Source: Dehalococcoidia bacterium
GTDB lineage: Bacteria; Chloroflexota; Dehalococcoidia; Lucifugimonadales; UBA3495
DNA: 36,027 nt
NCBI GenBank assembly: GCA_022825745.1
Contig: JAJDWF010000036.1
Location: forward strand, 1 to 36,027
Direction: 5' to 3'
A program made the translations under genes and the position numbers. The number at the start of each line of letters is the position of its first letter. The stretch's first letter is position 1. Below the pieces are notes generated by a model, which was not told the origin of the DNA, ran no database searches, and saw only the letters and a list, made by a program, of their open reading frames with translations. Shown in pieces: positions 9,344 through 17,444 of this stretch.

Positions 9344-9384
9344 CGGGACGGCGGTTCCGGGAATAGTTGAATGGCTGATTTCGT

Positions 9385-9410
9385 AAGTTAGGCGTCGGAT
9401 TGCGTAACTT
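9385..9410. repeat. Imperfect inverted repeat downstream of the vWA gene
   Basis: AAGTTA (9385-9390) pairs with TAACTT (9405-9410). The repeat continues inwards by a few bases with one mismatch. It lies 4 bp past the vWA stop codon and upstream of the pyr promoter. It has no T-run, so it could be a weak transcript end or an operator. The function is unknown. Confidence 0.3.
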
Positions 9411-9413
9411 TGG

Positions 9414-11444
9414 TCAACCCGCCACTCGCTTGCGCCGGTTGTTGATGTAGTCCACCAGCACGTACTCGCCAAGGTTCTCGCTGCTGCTGTAGAAGGCGCG
9501 GCCCCGGTTGATCCGCGTCATCCGGTCCACGAAGTTGACCAACTGGTAGCTGTTTTCCAGCATGAAGGTATTGATGACGATGCCTTCCTGAGTGCAGCGT
9601 CGCACTTCTTTCAGCGTTTCCAGCTCGGTACGGTAGCTGGGTGGATAGGCAAAATACGCCTGGTCGCCTTCAAGGTGCGCCGTGGGTTCGCCGTCAGTAA
9701 TGACCAGAATCTGCCGGGTGCCGCCCTTCTCCCGCGATAGCAGCTTGCGGGACAGCATCAGCGCGTGGTGCAGGTTGGTGCCCGACACCCAGTTGTTCCA
9801 GGTCAGTCCGGCCAGGTCCTCCTCTTCCAACTCGCGCGCGTAATCGGAGAATCCCACCACGTGCAGGGTATCCCGGGGGTACTGCTGCCGTATCAACGCA
9901 AACAGCGCCAGCGTCACCTTCTTGGCCGCCGCCCAGTTGTTGAACAGCCCCATGGAACGGCTCTGGTCCAGCAGCACGATGGTGGCCGCCCGCGTCATGT
10001 GCTCGTTGCGGTAGATCTCAAAGTCGTCCGGGCGCAGCCGCACCGGAACCTGCGGCCCGCCGCGCACGATGGCGTTCTTTACCGTGGCCTGCAAATCCAA
10101 TTGCAGCGGATCGCCGAACTCGTAGGTCTTGGTGTCGCCCAGCAGATCGCCGCCGGCGCCCCGGGTGTCCAGGTCGTGGTTGCCGATGCGGTCCTTCTTG
10201 AGGTGCTGGAAGACCTCGCGCATGGCTTTCTGCCCGATGCGGCGGATGCCCCGGGCGGTGAGCGACATATCGTCGTCGCCGGTGATGTAGCCGGCTTCCT
10301 TGAGCATCTGGCGTAGCCGGTCCATTTCCTCCCACGCCCGACGGGCTTCCTCGCCCAGCAACTCCGCCAACTGCTCGGGGTCAACATCGTCCAGGTTGCC
10401 GGTGCGCATGGCCTGCTGCAACGACTGCTCCAACTGGTCCAGCGACTGCATCTGCTGCATCGCCTCCATGGCCTGTTCCAGCGTCATGCTGTCGTCGCCC
10501 AGGAACGGATACTGCCGCGCCAGTTCGTCGGGCGGCATCAGCGATTGCATCAGCGCGGCGAACTCCGCCATTTCGTCCATCAGGCGCGGGTCCATGGCCG
10601 ACTGCATGGCGTCTTCCAGCTCCCGCCGCGCCTCCGGCGACAGGCTGTCCATAAGCGACTGCATCTGCGCCATCTGCTGCTGGATGCGCTCCATCAATTC
10701 GTCCAGGCTCTGCGGCGGGTCGTCGCCGAACATCGGCCCCCACTTCTGCATGAATTGCTCAAAGCCCGGGTCGCGGCCCTCCATGCGGTCCCGGAGCATC
10801 TGGTTCAGGTCACGCATCATTTCGCGCATGGCCTCCATTTGCTCCGGCGTCATGTTCTGCATCTGCTCACGCATCTGATCGGAGACGTTCTGCGCCATCT
10901 GGCTTTTGAGCATGTCCAGCAATTCCTGGAACTGTTGCTGGGCGTCGGGATCCATGAAATCGTATTCCATAAGTTCCTGGATCTGGCCGCCGATGCTGTC
11001 GGGCAGGTCGTCCAGCTTGTCCAGGTTGCGCTGGGCGCGCTCCTGCAACAGGCGATTCAACGCCCGATGCTGTTCCTTCCCCTCCATGTCCGCAGGTTCG
11101 GGCTGAGCCGCCGCATCGTCCAGCCGGCGCTGGATGCCCTCGCGCTCGGTGCGCAGGATGTTGTCCAGCCTTTCCTTGAGATCGTCCACCACCGAGTCCA
11201 GGTTGCTCTGCTGCAACTGCTGGCGGCGCTGCTGCTTGAGCTGCTCCATCAGTTGACGTAGGTTGGGCATCTGGTTGCCGTCCCGGTTCTGCATGCCGTT
11301 GCGGAACAGGTCGCGCAACGCTCGGGACAGGTCGCCGTGCTGCAGCAGGTCATCCGACAGCGCGTCCATCAGATCGCTGGCGTCGATGTCAAAAATCTGC
11401 TGGGTGCCATCCCATTGGGAGTAGCGGTAGCGCTGGTACAGCAT
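9414..11444 (-). CDS. vWA-domain protein with Met/Gln-rich N-terminal region (COG4867-like)
   Basis: The 676-residue protein has a C-terminal von Willebrand A domain. A complete metal-ion-dependent adhesion motif is visible: D493-x-S-x-S in DQSRSM, SGTN, and D584 in TDGEP. Residues about 30-460 are very rich in Met, Gln, Glu and Arg (for example MREMMRDLNQMLRDRMEG) and should form long helices or coiled coils. The start at 11444 is preceded by a strong GGAGGT five bases upstream; an earlier in-frame start would add 15 residues without this site. No signal peptide or membrane segment is seen, so it is probably cytoplasmic. Related vWA proteins often work with a MoxR- or Mg-chelatase-like AAA+ ATPase, but none is encoded in the window. 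It is the last gene of the long minus-strand run. Its function is not known. Confidence 0.8.
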   Translation of the reverse strand: MLYQRYRYSQWDGTQQIFDIDASDLMDALSDDLLQHGDLSRALRDLFRNGMQNRDGNQMPNLRQLMEQLKQQRRQQLQQSNLDSVVDDLKERLDNILRTEREGIQRRLDDAAAQPEPADMEGKEQHRALNRLLQERAQRNLDKLDDLPDSIGGQIQELMEYDFMDPDAQQQFQELLDMLKSQMAQNVSDQMREQMQNMTPEQMEAMREMMRDLNQMLRDRMEGRDPGFEQFMQKWGPMFGDDPPQSLDELMERIQQQMAQMQSLMDSLSPEARRELEDAMQSAMDPRLMDEMAEFAALMQSLMPPDELARQYPFLGDDSMTLEQAMEAMQQMQSLDQLEQSLQQAMRTGNLDDVDPEQLAELLGEEARRAWEEMDRLRQMLKEAGYITGDDDMSLTARGIRRIGQKAMREVFQHLKKDRIGNHDLDTRGAGGDLLGDTKTYEFGDPLQLDLQATVKNAIVRGGPQVPVRLRPDDFEIYRNEHMTRAATIVLLDQSRSMGLFNNWAAAKKVTLALFALIRQQYPRDTLHVVGFSDYARELEEEDLAGLTWNNWVSGTNLHHALMLSRKLLSREKGGTRQILVITDGEPTAHLEGDQAYFAYPPSYRTELETLKEVRRCTQEGIVINTFMLENSYQLVNFVDRMTRINRGRAFYSSSENLGEYVLVDYINNRRKRVAG

Positions 11445-11513
11445 GGGTGACCTCCGGGCGGCAACAAACGGGTGGCGCGATAATAACACAGCCCGCCTAT
11501 GCGAGCCGGCCGG

Positions 11514-12035
11514 CTAAACTACCTGCGCGCCCAGGATGCGGGTGATGTGCCCCAACGCCCAGCGATGCGCGTCGCCGTCAAACGAGGCTACGCAGTCCTC
11601 AGGTATCTCCACAACATAGTCCCGGTTGCGCGCGTCCGACGTGGTGTGCATCACGCAGATGTCGGTACAGACGCCGCAGATGATCACCTTGTCCGGATGC
11701 AGCGCTGCCAGTCGCTCATCCAGGTCGGTGTTGAAAAACCCGCTGTAGCGATTCTTGGGCACGACGTTTGCGTCGGTCACCCACTCCGACAGTTCGGCTA
11801 TCACTTCCGGTTCCTCGGTGCCGATGACGCAATGCACCGGAAACATCTGGAACTCCAAATCGTCGGGCAGGTGATGGTCCGAGATGAACAGGATCGCCGA
11901 GCCGGATTCCGACTCGCGCTCCAATAGCCCCTGCACCGGCCCGATGATGCTGCGGGCGTCGTCCCCGCAATAGAGGTTGTGCCCCGGTTCCAGAAACCCG
12001 CGCACCATGTCAACTACCAGCACTGCGTTGGGCAT
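11514..12035 (-). CDS. Isochorismatase-family cysteine hydrolase (nicotinamidase-like)
   Basis: The 173-residue protein has the catalytic triad of the family: D9 in VVDM, K94 in VPKNRYSGF and C127 in GVCTDICVMHT. A possible metal site like that of nicotinamidase is formed by D53, H55 and H68, the last in the FPVHC motif. Nicotinamidase converts nicotinamide to nicotinate for NAD salvage, but relatives act on isochorismate, ureidoacrylate and other amides. The metal-site residues and FPVHC favour nicotinamidase, without proof. It follows the GDYXXLXY gene by 15 bp and is separated from the vWA gene by 69 bp. Confidence 0.85.
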   Translation of the reverse strand: MPNAVLVVDMVRGFLEPGHNLYCGDDARSIIGPVQGLLERESESGSAILFISDHHLPDDLEFQMFPVHCVIGTEEPEVIAELSEWVTDANVVPKNRYSGFFNTDLDERLAALHPDKVIICGVCTDICVMHTTSDARNRDYVVEIPEDCVASFDGDAHRWALGHITRILGAQVV

Positions 12036-12050
12036 CGCAAAACCTCCCGC

Positions 12051-12575
12051 TCATGGTGAGCTTGTCGAACCGTCCCGCTGCCTCGGGTCAAACGGCCTGC
12101 CATCAACCAAAACCTGCTTGATAACCGCGTTGCCCGACGCGCTCAGCGACACCACTACCTTTACGTCCCTCGCCCGTTCCACGATGTGGCCGGTCCCTTC
12201 CGGCACGAAGAAAGTGCCGATGCCAAAATCCAGGCGGCGGCGGTCGGCCACCCTGCCTCGGATGAATACGTCTGAAGGCTCCGGTTCCCATGTGGAATGC
12301 CGGTATGCGCACCACACTTCCCCGCACTCTTCCAACGTCACGAAGATTGTGGTTCCAGGTGGCTCATCCCTCAACCACTCCGGCAATTCCGCGATTTCAT
12401 AGTCCAGGATCGCGTAGTCGCCCTGCAACAGCGAGCGCGGGTCAACGGGCGCGGTCTGCAACGTAACCTCGCGTCCCTGCGTCAACGCAACCTGCCGCAC
12501 GGTGGCGAAAACCACCAGGCCGATGACCTGGGCCGCCACCACGGCAAATAGCAGTATGGTCATTCGCCGGCTCAT
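12051..12575 (-). CDS. GDYXXLXY-motif membrane-anchored protein
   Basis: The 174-residue protein has one N-terminal membrane segment (about 5-25) and the family's signature GDYAILDY at 52-59. The rest should lie outside the cytoplasm. Proteins with this motif are typically encoded next to DUF2157 membrane proteins, as here, where the ATG overlaps the DUF2157 stop by 4 bp. The pair probably forms a membrane complex. No biochemical role is established for either family, and none can be read from the sequence. Confidence 0.85.
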   Translation of the reverse strand: MSRRMTILLFAVVAAQVIGLVVFATVRQVALTQGREVTLQTAPVDPRSLLQGDYAILDYEIAELPEWLRDEPPGTTIFVTLEECGEVWCAYRHSTWEPEPSDVFIRGRVADRRRLDFGIGTFFVPEGTGHIVERARDVKVVVSLSASGNAVIKQVLVDGRPFDPRQRDGSTSSP

Positions 12576-13801
12576 GATGCGGCCTCAGATTCCCGTATGC
12601 GTCGCACCAGCCGGCGGCGCAGGTACTCCATGCCGAACCCGCCGGCCAGCAGGATGACGCCGGCCACGATGAACGCCACCGACTGCCCCAGCAGGCCAAA
12701 CCCGAACTCGAAGTAGCGGGTGAACAGCGTTATCGCAAAGATAGGCACGGCCAGGTTGATGAGATAGGCGCGGTTCCAGCGATAACCCGCCGCGATCATC
12801 CCGAGTACGCCGGCCAGCATCACCAGGTTGAACACCCACCAGAGCCACTCGCCGCCGAACGCCAGGCCGAGCCACATCGCCCCCGCGACCAATCCCATCA
12901 CCGCCAACGCGCCGGCCTCCCACCAGATCTGGCCGGACCATTGACCCAGATCCCGCCAGGCGGCGACACCCACCATGACCGCTGCAGCCAACCCTGCGAT
13001 GCCCACTGCCAGCCAGTATTCCACGGTGAGCGCCGCGAAAGAAGGCCTGAATTCTCCCAACTCCTCCCAAAGCTCGTTGAAACTCAACACGTAGATTGCG
13101 GCGGCGACTACCAGCAGGCCGGCAAGGTCGCATAGTCGCGCGAATTGGCGCGTCTCCGCAAAGCGCGCCTGCATCCGCCCCGCCGCGAAAAGGAACGCCC
13201 CCAGCGTGAGGAACGCCGGAACCATCAATATGATCTCTTCATCAGTAACGTCCGGCACCCATTCTTGCGCCCGAAATCCTCCCGCCGTCAGGAACAGGAT
13301 GATGGACAGCCCCATCATGGGCCGCGACCGCGTGATGTACGCCAGCGGGACCACGCCCAGGAACCATAAGGGCAACAGGTTGGGGTGGTTCACCGGAACG
13401 TGGTAGGTTTGGGCAACCAGGTGAATAGACGCGCCGAAAGCGATGGCGCCAAGCAGCAGGATCGCCGTGCCGATGCGCAGATAACCGAACCGGTAGCCCA
13501 CAAACCAGCCAATCACGTAGATTGCCGGCGTCCCTACCACCATCATCGCCAACTTCGCGAATTTGGGTATCTCCGACCAGTTGGCCGCGATCAAAGCGAT
13601 GATGCCCAGGCCGATCAGCGCCGCGCCCATGATGGCGATAACGCTGACTACCCGGTTGCCGATGGCGCTGCCGCCGACCTCCGGGGAATCCGACACGTAC
13701 CGATTCCGTATCGCCTCGGCCTGCTCAGCGGTGATTATCCCGTCGGCCACCCACTGCCGCGCTTCCTCTGAAAGCCTGCTGGCAAATTCATCCTGCGCCA
13801 T
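12572..13801 (-). CDS. DUF2157 integral membrane protein
   Basis: The 409-residue protein has a short soluble N-terminal region, RLSEEARQWVADGIITAEQ and following, that is characteristic of DUF2157. About ten or more hydrophobic segments follow, starting near residue 50 (VVSVIAIMGAALIGLGIIAL). A positively charged C-terminus (YLRRRLVRRIRE) suggests a cytoplasmic end. It overlaps the upstream isocitrate-lyase-family gene as TGATG and the downstream GDYXXLXY gene by 4 bp, so translation of the three is likely coupled. The function is unknown. Confidence 0.88.
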   Translation of the reverse strand: MAQDEFASRLSEEARQWVADGIITAEQAEAIRNRYVSDSPEVGGSAIGNRVVSVIAIMGAALIGLGIIALIAANWSEIPKFAKLAMMVVGTPAIYVIGWFVGYRFGYLRIGTAILLLGAIAFGASIHLVAQTYHVPVNHPNLLPLWFLGVVPLAYITRSRPMMGLSIILFLTAGGFRAQEWVPDVTDEEIILMVPAFLTLGAFLFAAGRMQARFAETRQFARLCDLAGLLVVAAAIYVLSFNELWEELGEFRPSFAALTVEYWLAVGIAGLAAAVMVGVAAWRDLGQWSGQIWWEAGALAVMGLVAGAMWLGLAFGGEWLWWVFNLVMLAGVLGMIAAGYRWNRAYLINLAVPIFAITLFTRYFEFGFGLLGQSVAFIVAGVILLAGGFGMEYLRRRLVRRIRESEAAS

Positions 13802-14682
13802 CAGTTGGCCGCGTTAGCCGTCTCCGCGTATCCGGCGTCCCGGTCGAGCATCTCCGTAAGCCCCATCAACTCAAAGGCATCGGTCAGCGGCGTCATCTGA
13901 TCGACCAGGCCCTCGGTGGTGCCCCTGGCTTTGAGTTCTTCCATCACCTTGCCCACCGTGTACGCCACCGACATGAACGCGCTGCCGGGGAAAATCACCA
14001 TCTTGAACCCCAGCCGTTCCAGTTCCGACACGTTGAGCAGCGGGGACTTGCCGGTCTCCACGAAGTTGTAGAGCAGGGGAACGCTGGTGCGCGCCACGAC
14101 CTCGGCCGCTTCCTCCGCCGAGCGGATGGCCTCCACGAACAGCGCGTCGGCGCCGGCCTCGGTGAAGGCGTCGCAGCGACGCATGGTGTCGTCCCATCCG
14201 GTCACGGCCAGCGCGTCGGTGCGCACGATGATGGTGAAGTCATCATCAGTGCGGGCGTCCACGGCGGCGCGGATTTTCTGGACCATCTCGTTAATCGGAA
14301 CCACCCGCTTGTCTTCCAGGTGGCCGCACCGCTTGGGAAACTGCTGGTCTTCGATATGCACGGCGGCGACCCCGGTGCGTTCATACTCCCGTATGGTTCG
14401 CCGCACGTTCATGGTGCCGCCGTAACCGGTGTCGGCGTCCGCGATTACAGGGATTTCCACCGCGCCGGCGATGGCGGCCGCGTTGGCCAGCATCTCCGTC
14501 GCCGTAGCCAACGCCAGGTCGGGGTAGCCGATGCGCGCTACCGATGTTCCGGCGCCGGTCATGTACACGGCAGGGAAGCCCGTCCGCTCGATGATGGCGG
14601 CAGTCAGGCAGTCATAGGCCCCTGGCGCCGTGATGATGCCGGGTTCGTTCAACAGTTGGCGGAATTTCTTGGTCGCTCGCAT
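13801..14682 (-). CDS. Isocitrate lyase / PEP mutase superfamily enzyme
   Basis: The 293-residue protein has the phosphoenolpyruvate mutase/isocitrate lyase barrel. Metal-binding acidic residues appear in ADADTGYGG (D82, D84) and HIEDQ (E111, D112), and the signature loop KRCGH with C119 is present. Its length matches 2-methylisocitrate lyase, oxaloacetate decarboxylase and carboxy-PEP mutase relatives. These cleave or rearrange C-C or C-P bonds of 2-oxo or 2-hydroxy acids. A propionate-cycle role is conceivable because PrpD-like genes are nearby, but no methylcitrate synthase is present. GGGAG lies about 9 bases before the ATG. The gene sits 15 bp after fabG and overlaps the DUF2157 gene. 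Confidence 0.88.
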   Translation of the reverse strand: MRATKKFRQLLNEPGIITAPGAYDCLTAAIIERTGFPAVYMTGAGTSVARIGYPDLALATATEMLANAAAIAGAVEIPVIADADTGYGGTMNVRRTIREYERTGVAAVHIEDQQFPKRCGHLEDKRVVPINEMVQKIRAAVDARTDDDFTIIVRTDALAVTGWDDTMRRCDAFTEAGADALFVEAIRSAEEAAEVVARTSVPLLYNFVETGKSPLLNVSELERLGFKMVIFPGSAFMSVAYTVGKVMEELKARGTTEGLVDQMTPLTDAFELMGLTEMLDRDAGYAETANAAN

Positions 14683-14697
14683 CGTAAGGTCTCCCGT

Positions 14698-15462
14698 TTA
14701 TGCCGTCATGCCGCCGTCTATGGTCAAGGTCTGACCGGTGATGTAGCTGGCGGCGGGACTGACCAGGTACAGCACTGCCGACGCCACGTCCTCCGCAGCC
14801 CCGAATCGTCCGGCTGGCACGCGGGACAGCACCTGGTTTCGCTGTTCGTCATTCAGTTCGCCCGTCATGCCGCCGGTATCACCGATCTCGATGAATCCCG
14901 GCGCGACCGCGTTGACCGTGATGTTCCGGCTGGCTACCTCCCGCGCGATCGCCTTGGCCATCCCGATCTGGCCGGCCTTGGACGCCGCGTAGTTGGCCTG
15001 GCCCGGGTTGCCGGACAGCCCGACCACCGACGAAATGTTAACGACCCTCCCGTAGCGTTGCCGCACCATCAGGGGAATGGCGAATCGCGTCGGCAGGAAC
15101 GTGCCGCGCAGGTTGACCGTCAGCACGTCATCCCAGTCCTCGGCGTTCATCCGCATCACCAGCCGGTCCCGGGTGATGCCGGCGTTGTTCACCAGGATGT
15201 CCAGCCGGCCCAGGCGGTCCGCCGTCGTCTTGACCACCGCCTCAGCCGCGTTCTCGTCGGATACGTCGCCGGGAACCCGCAGAGCCTCGCCCCCGGCGGC
15301 CCTGATTTCATCAATCACCCGGTCCGCCGCGTCCGCGTTGGTCCGGTAGTTGATGCCTACCGAGGCACCGGCGGCAGCCAACTCCTTGGCAATCGCCGCG
15401 CCGATCCCACGGGATGATCCGGTCACCAACGCAACCTGCCCGCTCAAGTCAATCGTGTACAT
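14698..15462 (-). CDS. fabG: 3-oxoacyl-[acyl-carrier-protein] reductase (SDR family)
   Basis: The 254-residue short-chain dehydrogenase reduces 3-oxoacyl-ACP with NADPH in fatty-acid elongation. Visible motifs are TGSSRGIG at 14-21, NNAG at 92-95, catalytic S145, Y158 and K162 (in NYAASKAG), and the C-terminal ITGQTLTIDGGM that is usual in FabG. The ATG at 15462 is preferred over a TTG at 15489 that would overlap plsX. A purine-rich GGAATAGGTG precedes it. Placement 16 bp after plsX supports a lipid role, although general SDR enzymes can look similar. Confidence 0.88.
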   Translation of the reverse strand: MYTIDLSGQVALVTGSSRGIGAAIAKELAAAGASVGINYRTNADAADRVIDEIRAAGGEALRVPGDVSDENAAEAVVKTTADRLGRLDILVNNAGITRDRLVMRMNAEDWDDVLTVNLRGTFLPTRFAIPLMVRQRYGRVVNISSVVGLSGNPGQANYAASKAGQIGMAKAIAREVASRNITVNAVAPGFIEIGDTGGMTGELNDEQRNQVLSRVPAGRFGAAEDVASAVLYLVSPAASYITGQTLTIDGGMTA

Positions 15463-15478
15463 GGACGCACCTATTCCT

Positions 15479-16516
15479 TCACGCTTCAAGCACGCCCGTA
15501 TGACGCAACTCGGATAACTCTTCCCTGAATCCTTCCACCAGATCGATGCTGTGGCAAAGCAGGCCGGTGTTGATCGCTCCGGCGATGCCCTCGGCGGTCG
15601 ATGAACCGTGTCCCACCATCACCAGGCCGTCCACGCCGAACAGCGGCCCGCCCATGGTGCGTGGGAGGTTCATATTGGTCCACAACGCCCCGGCAATCTG
15701 TTTGAGCTGGGCTTCCGGCAAAAACTCGGCCAGTTGACGTTGCAGGTATGGCGCCAGCGCGGAACCCAACCCCTCGGCGAACTTGATCAGTATGTTGCCG
15801 ATGAAACCGTCGCACACGATGACGTCCGCCTTGTCGGTGAAAAAGTCCATCCCCTCCACGTTTCCCACAAAGTTCAGGTGGCTGTTCCGGAAGAGCGAAT
15901 GACTTTCCTGCACCTGGCGGTTTCCCTTGGCCGCCTCTTCTCCCACGCTCAGCAGCGCCACCCGGGGGTTTTCAATCTGCAACCGCCGCCGGGCGAACAC
16001 CACGCCCAGGGCCGCGAAGCTCAGCAGCAGCGAGGGCCGGGCATCCACGTTGCTGCCCAGGTCCACCACCGTTGTATTGGGCGCCAGCCCCAGGAAATTC
16101 CCGCCGATGCACGGGCGTTCCAGTCCCTCCAGCAGCCCCAGCGTAATGGTCGCCGTGGCCATGGATGCGCCCGTCGAGCCCACCGACACCGTCATGTCCG
16201 CTTCGCCGGCCCGCAACAACTTCATCGCCGTGACTATCGACGAACGCGGTTTCCGGCGCAGCGCGGATATGGGGTGCTCGTCGTCCTCGATCTTCCCTTC
16301 GGACGGTACCACCGCTATGGGCAGGTCATTGGTGTCCGCTCCGTGCTTGGCTAGCTCAGCGTCAACCGCTCCCTGGTCACCCACCAGGGTAACGTGCAGT
16401 TGCGGGTGCGCCGCGACCGCGGCCAGTGCCCCGGGTACCGTAACTTCCGGCCCGTAGTCTCCCCCCATGGCGTCCAATGCGACGCGCACCCGCGCTATAT
16501 TCCCGTTACTACTCAT
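15479..16516 (-). CDS. plsX: Phosphate acyltransferase
   Basis: The 345-residue protein matches PlsX, which makes acyl-phosphate from acyl-ACP for the first step of phospholipid synthesis by PlsY. Evidence includes the N-terminal VALDAMGGDYGPE, ISALRRKPRSSIV, SVGSTGASMA, CDGFIGNILIKFAEG and GVDGLVMVGHGSS segments, and a typical length. It starts with ATG at 16516, overlapping the maoC-like stop as TAATG. The plsX-fabG neighbourhood is a widespread arrangement. No plsY, fabD or acpP is visible here. Confidence 0.96.
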   Translation of the reverse strand: MSSNGNIARVRVALDAMGGDYGPEVTVPGALAAVAAHPQLHVTLVGDQGAVDAELAKHGADTNDLPIAVVPSEGKIEDDEHPISALRRKPRSSIVTAMKLLRAGEADMTVSVGSTGASMATATITLGLLEGLERPCIGGNFLGLAPNTTVVDLGSNVDARPSLLLSFAALGVVFARRRLQIENPRVALLSVGEEAAKGNRQVQESHSLFRNSHLNFVGNVEGMDFFTDKADVIVCDGFIGNILIKFAEGLGSALAPYLQRQLAEFLPEAQLKQIAGALWTNMNLPRTMGGPLFGVDGLVMVGHGSSTAEGIAGAINTGLLCHSIDLVEGFREELSELRHTGVLEA

Positions 16517-16974
16517 TATCGAGCTGCCCCTTGCTGCTCCGTTCCGACCAGCAGGCTGGCCGTGCCGGTGATGATCCTGTCCCCATTATCGGCGTTGCGG
16601 ACTTCCACGTTGCAAGTTACTGTCGCGCCGGTTTCTCCGAGTTCGGTTTTTGCAACCACGCCGTTCACTTCGAGGGTGTCGCCGGGATACGCCGCGCCGC
16701 GAAACCTTACCCGGAGACTGCCCGAGGTCAGCCAGTCTGCCCCGTATGCTTTCGTCATAATTTCCGACACCAGCGCCAGCGTCAACATCCCATGCGCGAT
16801 TACGCCGCCGAACCGGGTGGCCGCCGCGAATTCGTCGTCGTAGTGTATGCGATTGTGGTCCCCGGAGGCGTTGCGATACGCATTGATGCCCTCTCGCGAG
16901 ATTGCGCGACGCACGGCCGGTAGTACATCCCCCACTGCTGCATGGACCGGTGCAATGGTTCCCGTGTTAACCAT
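16516..16974 (-). CDS. MaoC-like hot-dog dehydratase (HadB-type subunit)
   Basis: The 152-residue protein has the hydratase-2 signature ASGDHNRIHYDDEFAAATRF, with the catalytic pair D39 and H44, followed by GVIAHGML. Such proteins dehydrate (3R)-hydroxyacyl thioesters. The gene overlaps a FAS1-like hot-dog partner upstream by 8 bp and plsX downstream by 1 bp. The two hot-dog genes resemble the HadA-HadB pair of mycobacterial fatty-acid synthase II, in which the MaoC-type subunit carries the active site. A FabZ-like role in the lipid operon is therefore inferred. Confidence 0.88.
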   Translation of the reverse strand: MVNTGTIAPVHAAVGDVLPAVRRAISREGINAYRNASGDHNRIHYDDEFAAATRFGGVIAHGMLTLALVSEIMTKAYGADWLTSGSLRVRFRGAAYPGDTLEVNGVVAKTELGETGATVTCNVEVRNADNGDRIITGTASLLVGTEQQGAAR

Positions 16975-17437
16975 CGGAATCCTCGCCGGCCGGCTCGTCT
17001 GCGGGTGCGGGCAGCAGGACCGTGGTGCGGCCGCGTTGCAACTCGGCCCCGGAGTCGGCGTCGGTTACGCTGTAATTTACGGTCAGAAACCGCAATCCGC
17101 CTCTTTCGCGGGGCGGGTCAACACGCGCGGTGGTCGCGGCGGTCATTCCGATGCGCGGGGCGCCGACGGTTTCAACGTCCTGCAGGCTGTGGATCGCGCC
17201 ATCGGGCAGCGACAATCGCTCCAGCAACAGGCCCACTACCCGCGCCGTCAGCAGCAATGGCGGCGCGATACCCGTGTCGCCATAAACCGGCAGGTCGTCG
17301 CCCACCGCATCCAGGTATTCCCGTGCTGCGTCGGCAGTGATCTGCCAGCTTCCCAAGTCTATGGCGGTGTCTTCCACAGTGTTCCTGCGGCGTGCATATC
17401 CGGTATCCATAGCGCGCCCGGATACACTATACACCAT
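16967..17437 (-). CDS. FAS1-like (MaoC N-terminal-type) dehydratase subunit, HadA-like
   Basis: The protein (156 residues from this start) resembles the non-catalytic, substrate-holding hot-dog domain found beside MaoC-type subunits. It has ITADAAREYLDAVGDD, an APPLLLTARVV helix region, ARVDPPRERGGLRFLTVNYS and a C-terminal RGRTTVLLP strand. The D-x-N-x-x-H catalytic pair is absent. The likely role is to form a heterodimer with the following MaoC-type protein. The start is uncertain. The ATG at 17437 lies 7 bp after the lhgO stop with AGAGGG placed very close, and an ATG at 17410 has no ribosome site. An earlier in-frame start inside lhgO is less likely. Confidence 0.72.
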   Translation of the reverse strand: MVYSVSGRAMDTGYARRRNTVEDTAIDLGSWQITADAAREYLDAVGDDLPVYGDTGIAPPLLLTARVVGLLLERLSLPDGAIHSLQDVETVGAPRIGMTAATTARVDPPRERGGLRFLTVNYSVTDADSGAELQRGRTTVLLPAPADEPAGEDSDG

Positions 17438-17444
17438 GCCCTCT

